From Streptomyces lydicus (GTDB taxonomy: Bacteria > Actinomycetota > Actinomycetes > Streptomycetales > Streptomycetaceae): 64,000 nucleotides of DNA. Under the pieces are notes generated by a model. The model saw nothing but the letters and a program-made list of their open reading frames with translations. It was not told where the DNA came from and made no database searches. Made by a program: the position numbers and the translations under genes. Each line of letters opens with the position of its first letter. Within the stretch, counting starts at the first letter, position 1. Of this stretch, positions 16,183-24,044 are shown piece after piece. The stretch is from positions 231,091-295,090 of the forward strand of contig NZ_JNZA01000003.1 of assembly GCF_000717345.1 (NCBI RefSeq). Reading direction: 5' to 3'.

Positions 16183-16563
16183 TCAGCGCTGGACGACGGG
16201 TTTGTGCAGGTCGCGATGGGAGACGGTGACGTCGTGCCCGGCAGCGCTCAGCCGCTCAGCCAGCGCGTGGGCGAAGGTCGGGGCACGGTGCCTACCGCCG
16301 GCGCATCCGTCGGCGACGGTCACGGTTCCGGCGCTGGGTCCGGAGGCGAACGCGACGACCGCCGTCGCGGTGGCCTCCACCAGGGCCGTGATGCCGGCCG
16401 TGCCCAGAACAGCGGCACGCACCGGTTCGTCCTCGGCGGTCATGTACCGCAGCTCGGGCGACACGTGCGGGTCGCGGAAGTGGTGGCGCAGGTCGATCGT
16501 GAGATGCGCCGCCGGCGGCGCATCGTGCAGGTAGCCGAACGAGACGATCTCGACAACAGCCAT
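16183..16563 (-). CDS. Stand-alone RapZ C-terminal-domain protein
   Basis: 126 residues matching only the C-terminal domain of RapZ: DLRHHFRDPHVSPELRYMTA (24-42), DEPVR (45-49), GCAGGRHRA (86-94) and HRDL (116-119). The N-terminal P-loop kinase-like domain is missing. In E. coli this domain binds the sRNAs GlmY/GlmZ and senses glucosamine-6-phosphate while delivering RNA to RNase E. Here it is the first gene of the long leftward AICE unit, with an RNA motif B in its leader and a tRNA minihelix right behind it, which suggests an RNA-binding role. The ATG at 16563 follows GAGGAGC. Confidence 0.85.
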   Translation of the reverse strand: MAVVEIVSFGYLHDAPPAAHLTIDLRHHFRDPHVSPELRYMTAEDEPVRAAVLGTAGITALVEATATAVVAFASGPSAGTVTVADGCAGGRHRAPTFAHALAERLSAAGHDVTVSHRDLHKPVVQR

Positions 16564-16590
16564 GACGGCTCCTCAGAAGCGAAGGGGTGT

Positions 16591-16662
16591 TCCGGCTCCC
16601 CTCAGCGCTGCTCGTGCGAGACGAGCAGCGGAGGCAACCGGTCGCCGCACGACGTGCGGCGA
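16591..16662 (-). promoter_or_regulatory. RNA motif B, copy 1 (leader of RapZ-C gene)
   Basis: Conserved blocks TCCGGCTCCC (16591-16600) and GGAGGCAACCGG (16630-16641) pair as CCGG/CCGG and CTCC/GGAG, leaving a four-base bulge (GCAA on the plus strand, TTGC on the minus strand). They enclose a 10-bp hairpin H1 (16606-16615 with 16621-16630). A second hairpin H2 follows (16642-16650 with 16654-16662). The RapZ-C start lies 28 nt downstream on the minus strand. No known riboswitch class was recognised. Confidence 0.7.
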
Positions 16663-16746
16663 AGGGGTCAGATGGCGCTGTTCAGCACGCGGATACAGTC
16701 CGCGCACGCCGCCTGCTTGAGCCACGGGAGAGGCGGCGAATCCCTA

Positions 16747-16772
16747 GCACGCTGTTGAGTTCTCAAGGAACG
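16747..16772 (-). promoter_or_regulatory. boxA-like antitermination element at the head of the leftward unit
   Basis: The minus strand reads CCTTGAGAACTCAACAG followed by CGTGC. This closely matches, as I know it, the boxA region of actinobacterial rRNA operons, where NusB/NusE load to prevent premature termination. It lies about 200 nt upstream of the RapZ-C start and ahead of some 13 kb of leftward genes broken by many strong hairpins, a setting where antitermination would be useful. Function is inferred from sequence similarity. Confidence 0.55.
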
Positions 16773-17050
16773 GTCGCTTCCTTCGCCCCTCTTCATGAGG
16801 GCCTCCGGACGACACGGAACAGCAACACCCGCACCGCGACGCGGTGCATGTATTACTTGTCTCTCACCGTGGCAGATCGATTCAGGGTCGTCAACCCGTG
16901 AGGTCTTCGATGCCTGAACCGCCGCCCTCGATCAGCGACATGACCAGGTTCCCGCCGGACTGGCGGACGTTGGACTCCGTACGTGTACGACTTGAGCCCG
17001 ACTCGCTAGAGTCAAAGTCGTCCCAAGACGTCCCGCGACGGGGAGGACGA

Positions 17051-17821
17051 GTGGCGAACGAGCGACTGCGTGGCGCCATCGTGGAGAGCGGCCTGACGAT
17101 GGACCAGGTGGCGGCACGGCTCGGGGTGTCTCCCAAGACCGTCGATCGCTGGATCACGGACCCAAAGCGCAAGCCATACCGGCGATTTCAGTACGCCCTG
17201 GCCTCAATGCTCCGGCTGGAAGTCTCGTACTTGTGGCCGGACGAACGGACCGCGGAAGAGGTCACAGCCTCAAGCGACTCTGAGCTGGTCAAGCTGTATC
17301 CGCACCGCAACGTGGTGCCGCAAGACGCATGGACCAAGCTCTACGCCAACGCCACTACACACTTCGACGTCCTGGTGTATTCCGGCTTCTGGCTCACGGA
17401 GGACCCGCGGTTTCACCGCCTCGTGCGCGAGAAGTCGGCCGCCGGCGTCCCCGTGCGCTTCATGCTCGGCGACCCCAGCAGCCCGGCCGTCGCGGTCCGG
17501 GGTGACGACGAGGGCATTGGCCCCTCCATGGCCGCGAAGATCCGCAACGCCCTCACGAACTACGCCCCGCTGTTCCACCTTCCGGGAGTGGAGTTCAGGC
17601 TGCACGGTACGACGCTGTACAACTCGATCTACCGCGCCGACAACGAGCTCTTGGCGAACGGTCATGTCTACGGCGTAGGCGCCTACCTGGCACCGGTCCT
17701 ACACCTTCAACGGGTCCCCGGCGGCGAACTGTTCGACACCTACGCGGAGAGCGTGGAACGGGTATGGGAAGGCGCCCGGCCCATCGACTCCCCCACCGAC
17801 TATGAAGGCGAAGCGACATGA
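17051..17821 (+). CDS. XRE-family regulator with DUF5919-like C-terminal domain
   Basis: 256 residues. An N-terminal Cro/CI helix-turn-helix (VESGLTMDQVAARLGVSPKTVDRWI, residues 11-35) is followed by a C-terminal domain of about 170 residues (FDVLVYSGFWLTEDPRFHRLV..GVPVRFMLGDP) that resembles the DUF5919/phospholipase-D-like part of many Streptomyces XRE proteins. GTG at 17051 follows GGGAGGACGA; a longer N-terminus lacks a ribosome site. It overlaps the Nudix gene by ATGA, so regulator and hydrolase are coupled. It probably controls maintenance or transfer genes of the element. Confidence 0.85.
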   Translation: MANERLRGAIVESGLTMDQVAARLGVSPKTVDRWITDPKRKPYRRFQYALASMLRLEVSYLWPDERTAEEVTASSDSELVKLYPHRNVVPQDAWTKLYANATTHFDVLVYSGFWLTEDPRFHRLVREKSAAGVPVRFMLGDPSSPAVAVRGDDEGIGPSMAAKIRNALTNYAPLFHLPGVEFRLHGTTLYNSIYRADNELLANGHVYGVGAYLAPVLHLQRVPGGELFDTYAESVERVWEGARPIDSPTDYEGEAT

Positions 17822-18291
17822 GCCGTATCGACTACTTCCGTGATCCGAATGCACCCAAGGCCAACTCCGTTGTTCCGTCCGTAACCGCGGTAGTCCGCAA
17901 TGACCACGGGGACATCCTGCTCATCCACAAGACCGACAACGACTTGTGGGCCCTTCCCGGCGGGGGCCACGACGTGGGCGAGAGCATCACGCAGACGGTG
18001 GTGCGAGAGGTGGAAGAGGAGACCGGTATTTCCGTGGAGGTGGAGGACATCGTCGGCCTCTACACGGACCCCGAGCACGTCATGGCGTACGACGATGGCG
18101 AGGTACGGCAGCAGTTCTCCATCTGCTTTCACGCCCGGCCGGTCGCCGGCACTCTGCGCACCAGCTCGGAATCGAAAGAGGTCCGCTGGGTCTCCCCAAC
18201 GGACCTCGATTCCCTGGACATTCACCCGTCCATGCGGCTCCGGATCATGCACGGCCTGGACGCGACGCGCACCGCTCCCTACCTCGGCTGA
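17818..18291 (+). CDS. Nudix hydrolase
   Basis: 157 residues with a complete Nudix box at residues 49-71 (GG(H)DVGESITQTVVREVEEETGI), so catalysis should be intact. Substrate unknown. In the AICE pSAM2 the transfer-immunity factor Pif carries a Nudix motif, making an immunity or signalling role plausible. That is analogy, not demonstrated here. It is coupled to the XRE gene and its 3' end overlaps the convergent HD-domain gene by 13 bp. Confidence 0.9.
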   Translation: MSRIDYFRDPNAPKANSVVPSVTAVVRNDHGDILLIHKTDNDLWALPGGGHDVGESITQTVVREVEEETGISVEVEDIVGLYTDPEHVMAYDDGEVRQQFSICFHARPVAGTLRTSSESKEVRWVSPTDLDSLDIHPSMRLRIMHGLDATRTAPYLG

Positions 18292-18848
18292 CCGGACGCC
18301 TCGGCAACGCTGAGCCGCTCCTCGACACGCTGCACAGCGGCGTGAATCTCGGGTGCGGCCCGCTGAATGAAACGGCCGACGATCGTCTCGGGCCCGTACC
18401 GTTCGACAATCTCCGAGACCCGAGCACGGGACGACGTGCAGCCGCCCTCGGGGGTCGTCGTCATGTCGCAGAACAGAAGAGCGTCCACCAGCTCCGGCCG
18501 CTCCAGCTCGAACTCGGTCTCCAGCTCTTCGCGGAGACCACGCTCCTCAGCCTCAAGCAGGGCACACGAGTGGTGAGCCACGAGCCGGACCACCCGGTCG
18601 TCCACGCCTTCCTGATCACGCAGGAAACGAGCGCCGTCGAGTGGATGAAAGCCGGTGGAGGCGATACTCGGCGAGTAGCCGATGTCATGCAGAACGGCCG
18701 CGGCCTCCATGAGGGCAGCGTCGTCGTCGAGGATCGGCCCAAGCGAACGAGCCCGCTCAGCTACTCCGAGGGAGTGAGCCCAGCGGCGCGGAAGCGGCTC
18801 GGACAGCAGCGATTCGGCGAGGCTGTAGGCCCGCTTGGTGAGATCCAT
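18279..18848 (-). CDS. HD-domain phosphohydrolase
   Basis: 189 residues. The HD signature appears as RWAHSLGVAERA (His25), the catalytic HD pair in AVLHDIGYSP (54-55) and LVAHHS downstream, so the metal ligands are present. Substrate unknown; HD proteins of this size hydrolyse nucleotides or phosphoesters. The ATG at 18848 is chosen because the region upstream is non-coding in this frame between it and the GntR stop. XRE-Nudix-HD-GntR is a recurring regulatory block in Streptomyces AICEs. Confidence 0.85.
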   Translation of the reverse strand: MDLTKRAYSLAESLLSEPLPRRWAHSLGVAERARSLGPILDDDAALMEAAAVLHDIGYSPSIASTGFHPLDGARFLRDQEGVDDRVVRLVAHHSCALLEAEERGLREELETEFELERPELVDALLFCDMTTTPEGGCTSSRARVSEIVERYGPETIVGRFIQRAAPEIHAAVQRVEERLSVAEASGQPR

Positions 18849-18870
18849 GGCGCCCAGGCTACGGGTCACC

Positions 18871-19305
18871 TCAGCCGGCCGGCAGGGCGCGCACCTGGCG
18901 CCGGCGGTTGGCGCCCACGGCAACCAACCCTCGCCCCTCCAACTGCGCGATCGCCGAGCGCACCGCCGTACGGGAGACCCCGAACCGCTCACACAGCTCC
19001 TTCTCAGAGGGGAAGGCATCGCCCACCTTGACCCCGTCCTCCTGGAGGAGCTCCACGACCTTGTCCACGAGCGGCCGCCGGTCCCCTGTCCCAGCCACGT
19101 ACCAGCCGGCGCCTTGGACGGACTCGATCACGCCGTCAGCCTTCAGCGCCTTGAGAGCCCGCCCGATCGTGCTGCGGCCCACGCCATAGGTGCGCATCAG
19201 CTCAGCTTCGGACGGAAGCGCTTCGCTGATCTGGCTTTTCGAGATTTTCTGTCGCAGAGACTCCGAGATCTGCAAGTACGTACCTCGCGGGCTGGCCTGC
19301 GGCAC
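18871..19305 (-). CDS. Double GntR-type winged-helix regulator (KorSA-like)
   Basis: 144 residues comprising two GntR winged helices in tandem: LPSEAELMRTYGVGRSTIGRAL (about 28-49) and FPSEKELCERFGVSRTAVRSAI (about 101-122), with no effector domain. GntR repressors of the KorSA group control replication and transfer in AICEs, which fits its position facing the upstream control region. The GTG at 19305 follows GGAGGAGG. The tandem-HTH design without a ligand domain is unusual for the family and could allow binding to two half-operators. Confidence 0.85.
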   Translation of the reverse strand: MPQASPRGTYLQISESLRQKISKSQISEALPSEAELMRTYGVGRSTIGRALKALKADGVIESVQGAGWYVAGTGDRRPLVDKVVELLQEDGVKVGDAFPSEKELCERFGVSRTAVRSAIAQLEGRGLVAVGANRRRQVRALPAG

Positions 19306-19566
19306 TGGGCCTCCTCCTTCGACTTGGCACCGCCTTCGCGGCCCTGTGTCACATCTAGCTTCGCACGCCACCCAGTCCGCCCTACGTAGCTGATTCTGCG
19401 ACTTCTCAGCGAACCACGTAGCACACAGAACAGGACCAGTTTGCCCAGGAGCCTCGCCGGCCCACTTCACGAATAACCCATAAAGTAAACTTGGGGATAA
19501 AACTCACAATCCGCGCGTTTGGCTGTTCCGGCCATACCATTCGTCCACTCCCGCCATACTCCACGC
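19306..19566. other. Divergent promoter region between GntR and NACHT genes
   Basis: Two ACGTAGC repeats (near 19384 and 19420) may be operators for the adjacent GntR protein. The right half (19470-19515) is AT-rich for this genome (ATAACCCATAAAGTAAAC) and probably contains the NACHT promoter. No gene is evident. Confidence 0.4.
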
Positions 19567-22500
19567 ATGCGCTTTGACCTCTACAACTTGGGCCCGAGGG
19601 AATTTGAGAACCTCACTCAGGCGCTCACGATTGCCAATCTCGGGCCACTCGTGACCCTGTTCGGCCTCGGACCAGATGGAGGTCGGGAAGCCACCTTTGA
19701 GAACTCAGCTCCAATCGAAAATGCGAGCACATTGGACTGGGACGGAGTTGGTGTACTCCAGGCAAAATACAAGGAGACCCAGGCAAGCCCACGCGAAGAA
19801 GCAACCTGGCTGATCAACGAGATCCGCAAAGAATTCAAACAATGGCGGAACTCGACGAAGCGCCCCGAGAAGCCGAAGTTCATCCTCTTCGCCACGAATG
19901 TCACGCTGTCCCCGGTTCCACGAACCGGAGGTGTCGACCGGGTCGACAAAGTCATGAAAGAAGAGTGTCAGCGATTGGGGGTGCACGGGTGGGCCGTCTG
20001 GCATGCAGAAAACATCAACAGGTTTCTGGAAATTCACGACGGGATCCGCACCTCATATTCAGCTTGGATCTTGCCAGGCGACATCCTAAGCATCATCTAT
20101 AAGGAGTTGCACGGAAAGCGCACCGACGTACCCAAGGCCATGCAGTCCTTTTTGGCCAAGGAACTGGTCAAAGATCGGTACGCGAACTTGGATCAGGCTG
20201 GCGCCGCGGATGACCGCACTATTCCTCTAGCCAGTGTTTTTGTCGACCTCCCTATCGGAATGCGCAATGAAAACGGGCAGGGTTATGAGGCTGAGTGTCT
20301 ACAGACACTGATTTCGGCATGCGACGCCAAGCACTCGGCCGAGGACTACGACACCTTAGAGGAGAGAAGGGAATTCATTGCTCCTAATCGAGTAGTTCTC
20401 GTTGGCGGTCCCGGCCAGGGAAAGAGCACCGCAAGTCAGTTCATTTGCCAACTTTACCGAGCCATGCTCGTTAAAGACACTTCAGCCGTCCGAAACCCTG
20501 ACGTACGCTCCACGATTGCACAGATAACGGAACAGGCGGAAAGGGAAAAGCTAGCACCTAAGGCCCGACGTTGGCCGATTAAAGTCCCTCTGACGCGCTT
20601 CGCGGATCAACTGGCAAGAGGTAATTGTCGTAATCTGCTCGACTACATTTCTCAAAGAGTCAGCGAAAGCGGCAGCGCAGAGGTGACGCCGGCCGAAACT
20701 AGAGAGTGGCTTTCACATTTCCCTTGGCTGCTTATCCTCGACGGCCTGGACGAGGTCCCTGGTTCGAGCAACAGAGCGCAGGTCCTCGAACAGATTAACA
20801 ACTTTCAAATCGAGGCTGACGAATGCAACGCCGATCTGGTCATTGTTGCGACAACTCGACCACAGGGCTACACCGACGAATTCTCTCCCAAACATTTCAA
20901 ACACTACACTCTGATTCCTCTAAAAACCTCTAATGCCCTCGCATATGGGCTCAAGCTGGCCCACGCGCGATATGGCGCCTCTGCGGATCGCGTGCCAATT
21001 TTGATGTCTCGCCTGGAACAGGCTGCGGCAGAGCCCTCGACCGCGCACCTCATGACCACGCCACTTCAGGTAACGATCATGGCGGTCCTACTTGATAGAG
21101 TAGGGAAAGCACCTAAAGACCGGTATACGCTATTCGCCGATTACTACCGCGTCATCTACGAGCGTGAACTGGAGAAGGAAGGAACAGCGAGCAATCTGCT
21201 CCGCGATCACGCAGCGGACATCAGTTCAATCCACGCTGACGTGGGATTGCTGTTGCAGACCCGGAGCGAGCGATCAGGAGAGACGGAGTCTCGTCTGACT
21301 CTCAGCGAGCTGGACATCATCATCAGGGAAAGGTTGGCTGAGGAAGGACATGCAGGCGACAGGCTTTCACGGCTAACGGACTCAATCAGTACGGCCGCCA
21401 CAGACCGGCTTGTTTTTCTTGTCCCCTCACGGGGCGAGGAAGTTAGTTTCGAAATTCGGTCTCTTCAAGAGTTCTGGGCTGCTGACGCTCTCATGAATTG
21501 TAGCGAAGAGCACATTGCAACCCGACTTCGCGAAATGTCCGTCAGCTCTCACTGGCGCAACGTTCTGCTATTTGCTTTGGGCAATATATTCGCAAATCGT
21601 CGCACGCTGAGAGATAGCGTAATTACTCTCGTGGCGGAACTAAATACCATTTCAGATTCGTTCGGAGCTCTGCAGCGCAGGGCACTTACCGGCTCCCGTC
21701 TAGCCGTTGAAATCCTAAATGACGGCATGGTAAGAGCTCCTCGATACGAGAGGACTTTGGTCGAACAGGCGCTGAAGCTACTGAAGCTTCCGCCAGCTCC
21801 GCACATTAAAGTCCTGGCCGCATCGATCAGCGAACAGGGCATGGAGATAGCTCGAGAATTCCTTTCTTCGGAGTTGAGAGAAGGTGAAATCCCTGAGCGT
21901 GCTGTTCTCGACTTCCTAGGATCCCGTGCTGCCCACCACGACATTTGGGCACGAGATAAACTGCAATCGATCTATGAAAGTGCTTCGCAAGAACAGCGCA
22001 TGGATCTCTTCGAGGCCGGCCTCGCAATGGATAATACACCCATCATCAATCTGGCATCTCAATGCCTTGAGCAACCCGAGAGCACGCTCTCAGTTGCCCT
22101 CAACGGATATCCAAAGTTGCGCTACGCAAGCGCACAATCTCGTCCGTTCCCGTCCAGTCCGTGGGCTTCGGCGGTGCTTCAGTTTTTTTCCAGCCGCGAC
22201 ACAAACTCCATATTTGTCCAACTCGCCAGTCGCATGCGTCTAGCCATTTGTCCGACGAGGTTTACCTCGGAGTCGCTTGACAATGCAGTGAAATCAGCAG
22301 TGACTCCAAGTCACTGGTTGATCAAGATGCACTCATTCGGCCAAAATCCGAGCTGCGAGAATCTAGCAGCGGTGGTCGAGGCACTTTCTCCATATAGAGA
22401 TCAGTACGTCGCAAGTGCAGCTACTCATTTCCCTTGGATCATCCGGTATTCCCTGCACTTCGAAGCGAAAATTGGTGACCTCCGTGAGGCACTCGACCTA

Positions 22501-23448
22501 ATTATCGATGGCGCATTGGGCGGCCCCAGCGATTGGGAGGATCTCGAAAAATCTTGGTCTTCTCAGGAACTCGCCACCCTCTTCGACAATACATTTGAGG
22601 ATTGGCGTCTAGAGCGCAAGCCCTTCCTTCCATTTTCCGTTGCGGTCCCGGTGACTACTGGTTTCCGAAAAAATCTCATGCGGGCTCAGGGGTACGAAAT
22701 CAGCCGCTTGGCAGATCTGATCTCCCGAATGCCTGACGTAACCGATCGGCACATGATGGTTATGTTCTTGATGGCTTCGCTGTCCCATCCAGTCCACGAG
22801 GGAGAGCTTGGGTTCCCACTAACTCCACAGCAGGTTAAGGATCTGCACAAAAGCCTAGATCATCAGCGCCACTTCATGAACTCTGCTTGGGTGAGAACCA
22901 TTCCGCCCGACGACGAGTGGATCGCCACCATTAACGAAATTGCACGGCCTTTCATTATGGGGCGTTTTTGGGCGCCAGACGTCCCTGCTTGGTTTGCAAC
23001 GAAGTGGGTATCCGATTTCGAGGCTTGGCGTGGCTTGGGAGCATTGATTCTATGTGATCCATCCCGCGACTTGTCCGCGAGGATTAAGCGCCAGATTGAG
23101 CATGAATGGGAAAGGAATACCTTGCAGCCGTCGGTGGATTCTTCCCACAAGCGCTTTATGGCCATGGCGGTGTCCTTCTCTCGGTGTGCTCGCAGCACGG
23201 AGGAGGCCAATGACATTCTTGGTCACCTGGTCGAAGCGATCAATCTAAGGGAGATCGATTACTCAGAGGTGATCAGGCAAGTCGCCCTAGATCACCGTGC
23301 GCCCAGCCAGACCCTAGTACTTGGCTTGATGGACGCCATGGCGGACAAACTCTCCCCATACGAGAAAGAGGACTCTTATGAACGTCTCGTCTCTGTGCAG
23401 TCGAGCGCACTTACTCACATTTCCTTCGAAGCTATGAGGCCGTGTTGA
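19567..23448 (+). CDS. Mrr-like nuclease/NACHT STAND ATPase (putative anti-phage protein)
   Basis: 1293 residues. The N-terminal domain has a PD-(D/E)xK restriction-fold pattern (GPDGGRE near 35-41, then QAKYKE at 65-70), as in Mrr-type effectors. The NACHT module carries Walker A GGPGQGKST (about 279-287) and Walker B LLILDGLDE (about 388-396). About 800 residues of helical-repeat-like sequence follow, the usual place of ligand sensing in STAND proteins. Nuclease-NACHT-repeat proteins of the Avs type cut DNA after sensing phage proteins. Base composition is clearly lower in GC than all neighbours, and codon 264 is TTA, both signs of transfer. The ATG at 19567 lacks a ribosome site, so translation may be leaderless. 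Confidence 0.85.
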   Translation: MRFDLYNLGPREFENLTQALTIANLGPLVTLFGLGPDGGREATFENSAPIENASTLDWDGVGVLQAKYKETQASPREEATWLINEIRKEFKQWRNSTKRPEKPKFILFATNVTLSPVPRTGGVDRVDKVMKEECQRLGVHGWAVWHAENINRFLEIHDGIRTSYSAWILPGDILSIIYKELHGKRTDVPKAMQSFLAKELVKDRYANLDQAGAADDRTIPLASVFVDLPIGMRNENGQGYEAECLQTLISACDAKHSAEDYDTLEERREFIAPNRVVLVGGPGQGKSTASQFICQLYRAMLVKDTSAVRNPDVRSTIAQITEQAEREKLAPKARRWPIKVPLTRFADQLARGNCRNLLDYISQRVSESGSAEVTPAETREWLSHFPWLLILDGLDEVPGSSNRAQVLEQINNFQIEADECNADLVIVATTRPQGYTDEFSPKHFKHYTLIPLKTSNALAYGLKLAHARYGASADRVPILMSRLEQAAAEPSTAHLMTTPLQVTIMAVLLDRVGKAPKDRYTLFADYYRVIYERELEKEGTASNLLRDHAADISSIHADVGLLLQTRSERSGETESRLTLSELDIIIRERLAEEGHAGDRLSRLTDSISTAATDRLVFLVPSRGEEVSFEIRSLQEFWAADALMNCSEEHIATRLREMSVSSHWRNVLLFALGNIFANRRTLRDSVITLVAELNTISDSFGALQRRALTGSRLAVEILNDGMVRAPRYERTLVEQALKLLKLPPAPHIKVLAASISEQGMEIAREFLSSELREGEIPERAVLDFLGSRAAHHDIWARDKLQSIYESASQEQRMDLFEAGLAMDNTPIINLASQCLEQPESTLSVALNGYPKLRYASAQSRPFPSSPWASAVLQFFSSRDTNSIFVQLASRMRLAICPTRFTSESLDNAVKSAVTPSHWLIKMHSFGQNPSCENLAAVVEALSPYRDQYVASAATHFPWIIRYSLHFEAKIGDLREALDLIIDGALGGPSDWEDLEKSWSSQELATLFDNTFEDWRLERKPFLPFSVAVPVTTGFRKNLMRAQGYEISRLADLISRMPDVTDRHMMVMFLMASLSHPVHEGELGFPLTPQQVKDLHKSLDHQRHFMNSAWVRTIPPDDEWIATINEIARPFIMGRFWAPDVPAWFATKWVSDFEAWRGLGALILCDPSRDLSARIKRQIEHEWERNTLQPSVDSSHKRFMAMAVSFSRCARSTEEANDILGHLVEAINLREIDYSEVIRQVALDHRAPSQTLVLGLMDAMADKLSPYEKEDSYERLVSVQSSALTHISFEAMRPC

Positions 23449-23782
23449 TACCGAAACAGATAGGGAAAGGGATCAGCCCAGCCCTCAGTGAGGAGCGATA
23501 ACAGCAGTGGAGTACAAATGGGTGCCGGCCGCGATGGTCATAGAACCACGGGTGGCTTACCGTCACAGCAGGAGTAGTTCGAGCGCGTAATCAGAAGATT
23601 CACGGTCATCATCTTGCCTAAAGTGTGATCAGAAGCCGACCGGCGCAGCTGCAATCGTGCGAGCGGCGTGTGAAGTCAGCCGCCAGTGACGCCGAAGTAG
23701 CGCTAGGGCACGACACAAACATCTGCCCGCCTTATGGCGATGCTCGCCGGAGCCGCTACGCCGGTCCTGGGTGTATGCGCCT

Positions 23783-23862
23783 GTGTCCGACTGTCCGATC
23801 GGAACTCTGACCTGCACAAGTGGGCCGGACACCCTCAGAAGCCAGTGTCCGGGTGTCCGGTC
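23783..23862. repeat. Second CGGACA/TGTCCG hexamer cluster
   Basis: Hexamers near 23784, 23793, 23825, 23846 and 23854, two of them directly repeated as TGTCCGGGTGTCCGG. Unlike the cluster at 4813-4920 this one is outside any gene, which argues that the repeats are not only a codon effect. It may be part of an origin, or a binding site for an element protein. Confidence 0.4.
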
Positions 23863-23953
23863 CGGACGGCTGTAACACTCTCGTCCGCGGGTGTCGCAGC
23901 CGTCTTGCAGCGCACTTAACGGGACACCCGGCAAGGCTCCAATTTCGCGCTCC

Positions 23954-23970
23954 GGCAAATGCGTGGCAAA
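23954..23970 (+). repeat. Right arm-type integrase site (putative)
   Basis: GGCAAATGCGTGGCAAA matches 3166-3182 with one mismatch, in the same orientation, 75 bp inside attR. See the left site for the reasoning. Confidence 0.55.
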
Positions 23971-24044
23971 ACGGGAGGTCGAACCCGAGCGCGCTCGTCA
24001 AACATGCAGATCAGAGCCACACCCAGCCGGGAGTGCACACCTCT

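Larger units (their letters stand above)
16564..17050. other. Divergent control region between RapZ-C and XRE genes
   Basis: Besides motif B copy 1 and the boxA-like element, this region holds a TAATAC hexamer on the minus strand (16855-16850) that may be the -10 of the leftward unit, although no matching -35 at normal spacing is visible. On the plus side a near-palindrome CGTACGTGTACG (16978-16989) lies upstream of the XRE gene and may be an operator. No gene is evident. Confidence 0.4.
23449..24044. other. Non-coding right end of the AICE
   Basis: No credible gene is seen in about 600 bp. The region holds a cluster of CGGACA/TGTCCG hexamers (five between 23783 and 23862) matching the cluster in the Rep gene, and the right arm-type integrase site at 23954-23970. 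In the excised circle this end abuts the left end, bringing both clusters within about 2.3 kb of each other. Confidence 0.5.

Noticed and set aside
16125..16200. Complete tRNA gene on the minus strand
   Set aside because: The acceptor 5' strand lies only 9 nt before the T-arm; no D-arm or anticodon arm can fit. It is annotated as a minihelix.
15731..16662. Known riboswitch (cobalamin, c-di-AMP/ydaO, TPP) for motif B
   Set aside because: None of the conserved core sequences of those classes is present.
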